Source: Psychroserpens sp041224425 (lineage in GTDB: Bacteria; Bacteroidota; Bacteroidia; Flavobacteriales; Flavobacteriaceae). From it: 64,000 nt of DNA. Below the pieces are notes generated by a model. That model was not told the origin of the DNA, searched no databases, and worked only from the letters and a program-made list of their open reading frames with translations. Made by a program: the position numbers and the translations under genes. Below, piece after piece: positions 61,142 through 64,000 of the stretch. The stretch covers positions 149,466-213,465 of the forward strand of contig NZ_JBGFGL010000067.1 in the NCBI RefSeq assembly GCF_041224425.1. Direction: 5' to 3'. Within the stretch, counting starts at the first letter, position 1. Each line of letters starts with the position of its first letter.

Positions 61142-64000
61142 ATGAAAATCTCTACTCTATTCTCGTTATACATTAAGTTAGGTATTCTAGCCTCATTTCT
61201 ATTATTAACAGTTGAAAGTTCATTTTCGCAAACAATTACCGCTCAAGATGATGACTTCAGTACAACTCCTTTTAATCCTATAACAGGAGCTACGACACTC
61301 AGTGTCTTTAATGATAATGGAAATGGTAATGACGATGCTGATGGATCTCCGGCTAGTGATGCAAATATTGATGATAATATTGTGATTTCCAATGATGGCG
61401 GACTTACTGGAGTATCAATTAATACAGATGGAACTATCAATATACCTATAAATAGTTCACCTGGAGCCTATACAGTAGAATATACGATTTGTTTAGATGT
61501 TAACAATACAATTTGCGATACAGCTAATGTCTCAATTGTTATTGGTGATTGTTTGGATTTCCCATTAAATGATTGCGATAATGATGGTGTTCCTAATGCT
61601 TCAGATATTTGTGAGGGATTTGATGATTCAGCTGATGCAGATGGCGATAATGTTCCAGATGGGTGTGATCTTGATGATGATAATGATGGATTATTGGATT
61701 CAGTGGAATGTAATGCTTCTAATGCTTTGGTTAATGGCAATTTTGATTCGAACCTAATTACTGGTTGGACTGAATCTGGAGATGCCGATTGGTTCAGATC
61801 AGGAATAGGTGGAGGTATTGCTAGATTTACAGCAGATAATTCTGATTCTACCTTTGAACAAACAGTTACTGTTTATCAAAATGTTATTACGGCCTTTACG
61901 TTTCAAGATGCAGCTGACGCATCTAGTCCAATTGATGCTACTTTAGAAATATCCATAGATGGTACCATAATATACAGTAAGACAGCAGCTGAAATACAAG
62001 CCGATAATGGAGGAGTCAATGTGTTTTCAACACAAACCTTCTTTTTTGTGTCTCCTACTGGTACTGCCACAATATCGATTAGAGCATTTTCTAATGGTAC
62101 AGGTGTTTCAGATGATTTTAGACTAGATAATGTAATAGTTGAATTATGTCAAGATCTTGATGGAGGAGGAGTTCCTGATTTCTTAGATTCAGATAGTGAT
62201 AACGATGGTTGTCAAGATGCTCTTGAAGGAGATGGCGGATTTACACTTGCAGACTTAGATATTGATGATACTTTAGGGGATGTTGTAGATGCAAACGGAA
62301 TACCTATTGTTGGTGGTTCAACTGGGCAACAAAATGATGTTAGTGCTCTTAATCCAAATATTACTTCTGATGAATGTGATGATGATCTTGATGGAGTGAG
62401 TAATATAACAGATCAATGTCCTGGTTTTGATGATGCCCAAGATAATGATGGAGATTTAATTGTTGATGGATGTGACCTCGATGACGATAATGATGGAATT
62501 TTAGATACAGTTGAACAAGGCTATACTACAAGTGACCAACCAATATGTGGCTCGCACACTACTTTAGACTTTAGTAATGCACCTATCGAAGAGCTTGGAG
62601 ATGGCTCTATCACAACAGTTCTTGAAGGTGAAGTTTTTAGATTCCCTTCAGTTTCAACAGGTATTGATGCTTTAGTCACAATAAATCTTGTTTACAATTG
62701 TTTTGTAACGGTTATTGATGAAAACTCTACCGACCCTACATTTTTCAAACCCGAAACTCGCTTAGGAAACGTTCCAGCTGGTCAACAACCATTTGTTGAG
62801 TACCAATTTGATTTTGTTCAATCAGGTACCAATACACCTGTTGTTCTACCTGAATTGTTTATTAATTTCAATGATTTAGATGGAAATGCTGACATACTTG
62901 AACAAAACTGGACAGAATATCCAATTACTTACACTGTTGATAATCCTACCGATGTTACAATAACTGATGAAAGTCCTTGGCTAGTTGGAACATCAGGTAC
63001 AGTAAATTTTTCTGGGACCTCTAACAATAACCCTTCTGTTAATTTTTCAGCAAGTTATTCAAATACGTCAAGACAAATTATAAGATTGGGTGTTAGTGTT
63101 ACAACTGCTGATAACCCCTTAACTAGAAGACATAGTGTTGAGTTTAATTGTGTCGCTAATTTTAATAACCCAGTAACTACTCTATTTGATATTGATAAGG
63201 ATGGTGTCCCAAATCATTTAGATTCAGATAGTGATAACGATGGCTGTAATGATGTTGTTGAATCTGGAGGTATAGATATTGATAATGATGGCATTCTAGA
63301 TGGAACTGGTTTAAATGGTAATGGATTGGTGACAGGTGGAGTAGGAGGTTATGATGGCGTTAATGGTTCTGAGATTATAAGTGATGTTGTAAATACTATT
63401 ACAATAACTCCTGATCCTGCTATAATTTGTGAAGCTGAAGACTTAGTGCTAACAGCTGTAGCAACAGGAGTTCGTGTAACAGATTATGGTCTTAATGGAA
63501 GCACTAGCGACGATACAACTATAGCTATTCCAAATGCTGATTACTTGTATCAATGGTATCTAGGTGGAACCGCATTAACTGACGGAGTACAATATTCAGG
63601 TACACAAACGGCTGTTTTGACTATTCTTAATATTCCTGCAGGTTTTGATACGAATACTTATAGATTAGAAGTATCAACAATAAATAATACATGTCCTGAA
63701 GAAGAAAGCATAACCATCACCGTCGACCCGCTTCCGAACGCCGTTACGGTATCTGCTACCGCACCTAGCGTGTGCTCTGGCGATGACGGTGAGTTCGTGG
63801 TCAGTGGCGATGCCGGTGCCCCCGTGACCTACAGTATAGACTGCGGCCCGTCGGTAATAGGAGTAATACCTACCGATGGGACGATGGAGATTGCGGTTGG
63901 GGGGAGTACTCCAGCGGCGACAATCGATGTCAGCAACGTTTCCAATACGAGCTGTGACCTTGACCTTACGGGCGTTAGCGCTACGATCACCGTCGACCCG
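61142..64000 (+). CDS. Very large secreted calcium-binding adhesin-like protein (5' part, runs off the window)
   Basis: The frame is open from ATG 61142 to the last base (953 codons, no stop). A signal peptide (about residues 1-33, ending SFSQT) leads into repeats of Asp/Asn-rich thrombospondin type 3-like calcium loops at about residues 144-190, 340-365, 411-458 and 683-720 (for example DCDNDGVPNASD and DSDSDNDGC). A jelly-roll-like domain lies at about 197-337 (NGNFDSNLITGWTESGDADW). An Ig-like region starts near residue 740. From residue 859 (63716) the sequence is GC-rich and repetitive. Such proteins in Flavobacteriaceae are surface adhesins exported by T9SS. The C-terminal sorting domain would be beyond the window. 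Confidence 0.88.
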   Translation, partial: MKISTLFSLYIKLGILASFLLLTVESSFSQTITAQDDDFSTTPFNPITGATTLSVFNDNGNGNDDADGSPASDANIDDNIVISNDGGLTGVSINTDGTINIPINSSPGAYTVEYTICLDVNNTICDTANVSIVIGDCLDFPLNDCDNDGVPNASDICEGFDDSADADGDNVPDGCDLDDDNDGLLDSVECNASNALVNGNFDSNLITGWTESGDADWFRSGIGGGIARFTADNSDSTFEQTVTVYQNVITAFTFQDAADASSPIDATLEISIDGTIIYSKTAAEIQADNGGVNVFSTQTFFFVSPTGTATISIRAFSNGTGVSDDFRLDNVIVELCQDLDGGGVPDFLDSDSDNDGCQDALEGDGGFTLADLDIDDTLGDVVDANGIPIVGGSTGQQNDVSALNPNITSDECDDDLDGVSNITDQCPGFDDAQDNDGDLIVDGCDLDDDNDGILDTVEQGYTTSDQPICGSHTTLDFSNAPIEELGDGSITTVLEGEVFRFPSVSTGIDALVTINLVYNCFVTVIDENSTDPTFFKPETRLGNVPAGQQPFVEYQFDFVQSGTNTPVVLPELFINFNDLDGNADILEQNWTEYPITYTVDNPTDVTITDESPWLVGTSGTVNFSGTSNNNPSVNFSASYSNTSRQIIRLGVSVTTADNPLTRRHSVEFNCVANFNNPVTTLFDIDKDGVPNHLDSDSDNDGCNDVVESGGIDIDNDGILDGTGLNGNGLVTGGVGGYDGVNGSEIISDVVNTITITPDPAIICEAEDLVLTAVATGVRVTDYGLNGSTSDDTTIAIPNADYLYQWYLGGTALTDGVQYSGTQTAVLTILNIPAGFDTNTYRLEVSTINNTCPEEESITITVDPLPNAVTVSATAPSVCSGDDGEFVVSGDAGAPVTYSIDCGPSVIGVIPTDGTMEIAVGGSTPAATIDVSNVSNTSCDLDLTGVSATITVDP
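63716..64000 (+). repeat. GC-rich 270-bp repeat unit and start of the next, inside the large surface protein gene
   Basis: The motif ATCACCGTCGACCCG occurs at 63716-63730 and again at 63986-64000, exactly 270 bp (90 codons) apart in the same frame, encoding ITVDP both times. The stretch between is about 59% GC by hand count, while the 60 bp before 63721 are about 30%. One full unit is inside the window, and the array probably continues outside it. Confidence 0.75.

Noticed and set aside
61468..61740. Minus-strand open frame opposite the surface protein gene
   Set aside because: The Ser/Pro/Leu-rich translation is what the reverse strand of Asp/Asn-rich repeats gives; no start signal or family was seen.
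63716..64000. Variable region of a diversity-generating retroelement
   Set aside because: No reverse transcriptase, template repeat or A-specific variation is visible; only a GC shift and a 270-bp period are seen.
1..64000. CRISPR array, insertion sequence or rRNA operon
   Set aside because: No evenly spaced short direct repeats, no transposase frame or terminal inverted repeats, and no rRNA-like sequence were seen; the tRNAs present belong to the tuf operon.

Overview
The window looks like a chromosomal segment from a member of the Flavobacteriaceae (phylum Bacteroidota); the genus cannot be fixed from the sequence alone. The support is an AT-rich genome, promoters of the Bacteroidota type (TTG, 16-23 nt, TAnnTTTG), almost no Shine-Dalgarno signals, a secreted protein with a type IX secretion (T9SS) sorting domain, a DUF2851 protein, a NamZ (DUF1343) lipoprotein, and an intergenic structured repeat of a kind seen in flavobacteria. 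No phage, insertion sequence or CRISPR array was found.

Layout. (1) 1-2431: a small membrane protein and the ribosome-associated GTPase TypA/BipA. (2) About 2.5-17.7 kb: a surface-glycan cluster on both strands, with a NoeA-like methyltransferase, a membrane alkaline-phosphatase-superfamily enzyme, a GNAT/FemAB-like acyltransferase whose start appears to be a rare ATT, a sugar 3-aminotransferase (FdtB type), two adjacent Wzx-like flippases, two hexapeptide acyltransferases, four glycosyltransferases, a dTDP-hexose 3,4-ketoisomerase (FdtA type) and a secreted beta-helix protein. FdtA, FdtB and an acyltransferase together suggest an acylated 3-amino-3,6-dideoxyhexose in the glycan. The RmlA/RmlB steps and a Wzy polymerase are not in the window. 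(3) 17.7-44.9 kb: ordinary core and accessory genes: ftsE, a TPR protein with an outer-membrane barrel, an amidohydrolase lipoprotein, a methyltransferase, a YkgJ-type Cys-cluster protein, a sterol-desaturase-like enzyme, two small secreted paralogues, NamZ back-to-back with a LolC/E-like permease, a cysteine synthase, an AraC regulator, a T9SS cargo protein, a PspC protein, a K+ channel, an AGCS symporter, an acyl-CoA dehydrogenase, rpsU, a XerC/D recombinase and a ribosome hibernation factor.

(4) 45.0-58.6 kb: the classical translation/transcription block tRNA-Thr, Tyr, Gly, Thr - tuf - tRNA-Trp - secE - nusG - rplK - rplA - rplJ - rplL - rpoB - rpoC, then a DUF3467 gene. RNA hairpins sit at the promoter, between tuf and tRNA-Trp, between rplL and rpoB, and between rpoB and rpoC. 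A 47-bp degenerate copy of the DUF3467 gene's tail follows that gene. (5) 58.8-60.8 kb: a small Fe-S protein and peptide chain release factor 3. (6) 61.1 kb to the end: the first 953 codons of a very large secreted protein with Asp-rich calcium-binding repeats. It has no stop codon in the window.

The most unusual signal is inside that last gene. At about 63716 the DNA switches, with the reading frame unbroken, from about 30% GC to about 59% GC. A 15-bp motif there recurs exactly 270 bp (90 codons) later at the window edge, which suggests a GC-rich tandem repeat array continuing outside the window. The same gene is preceded by a promoter and a double hairpin with a T-run that looks like a transcription attenuator.
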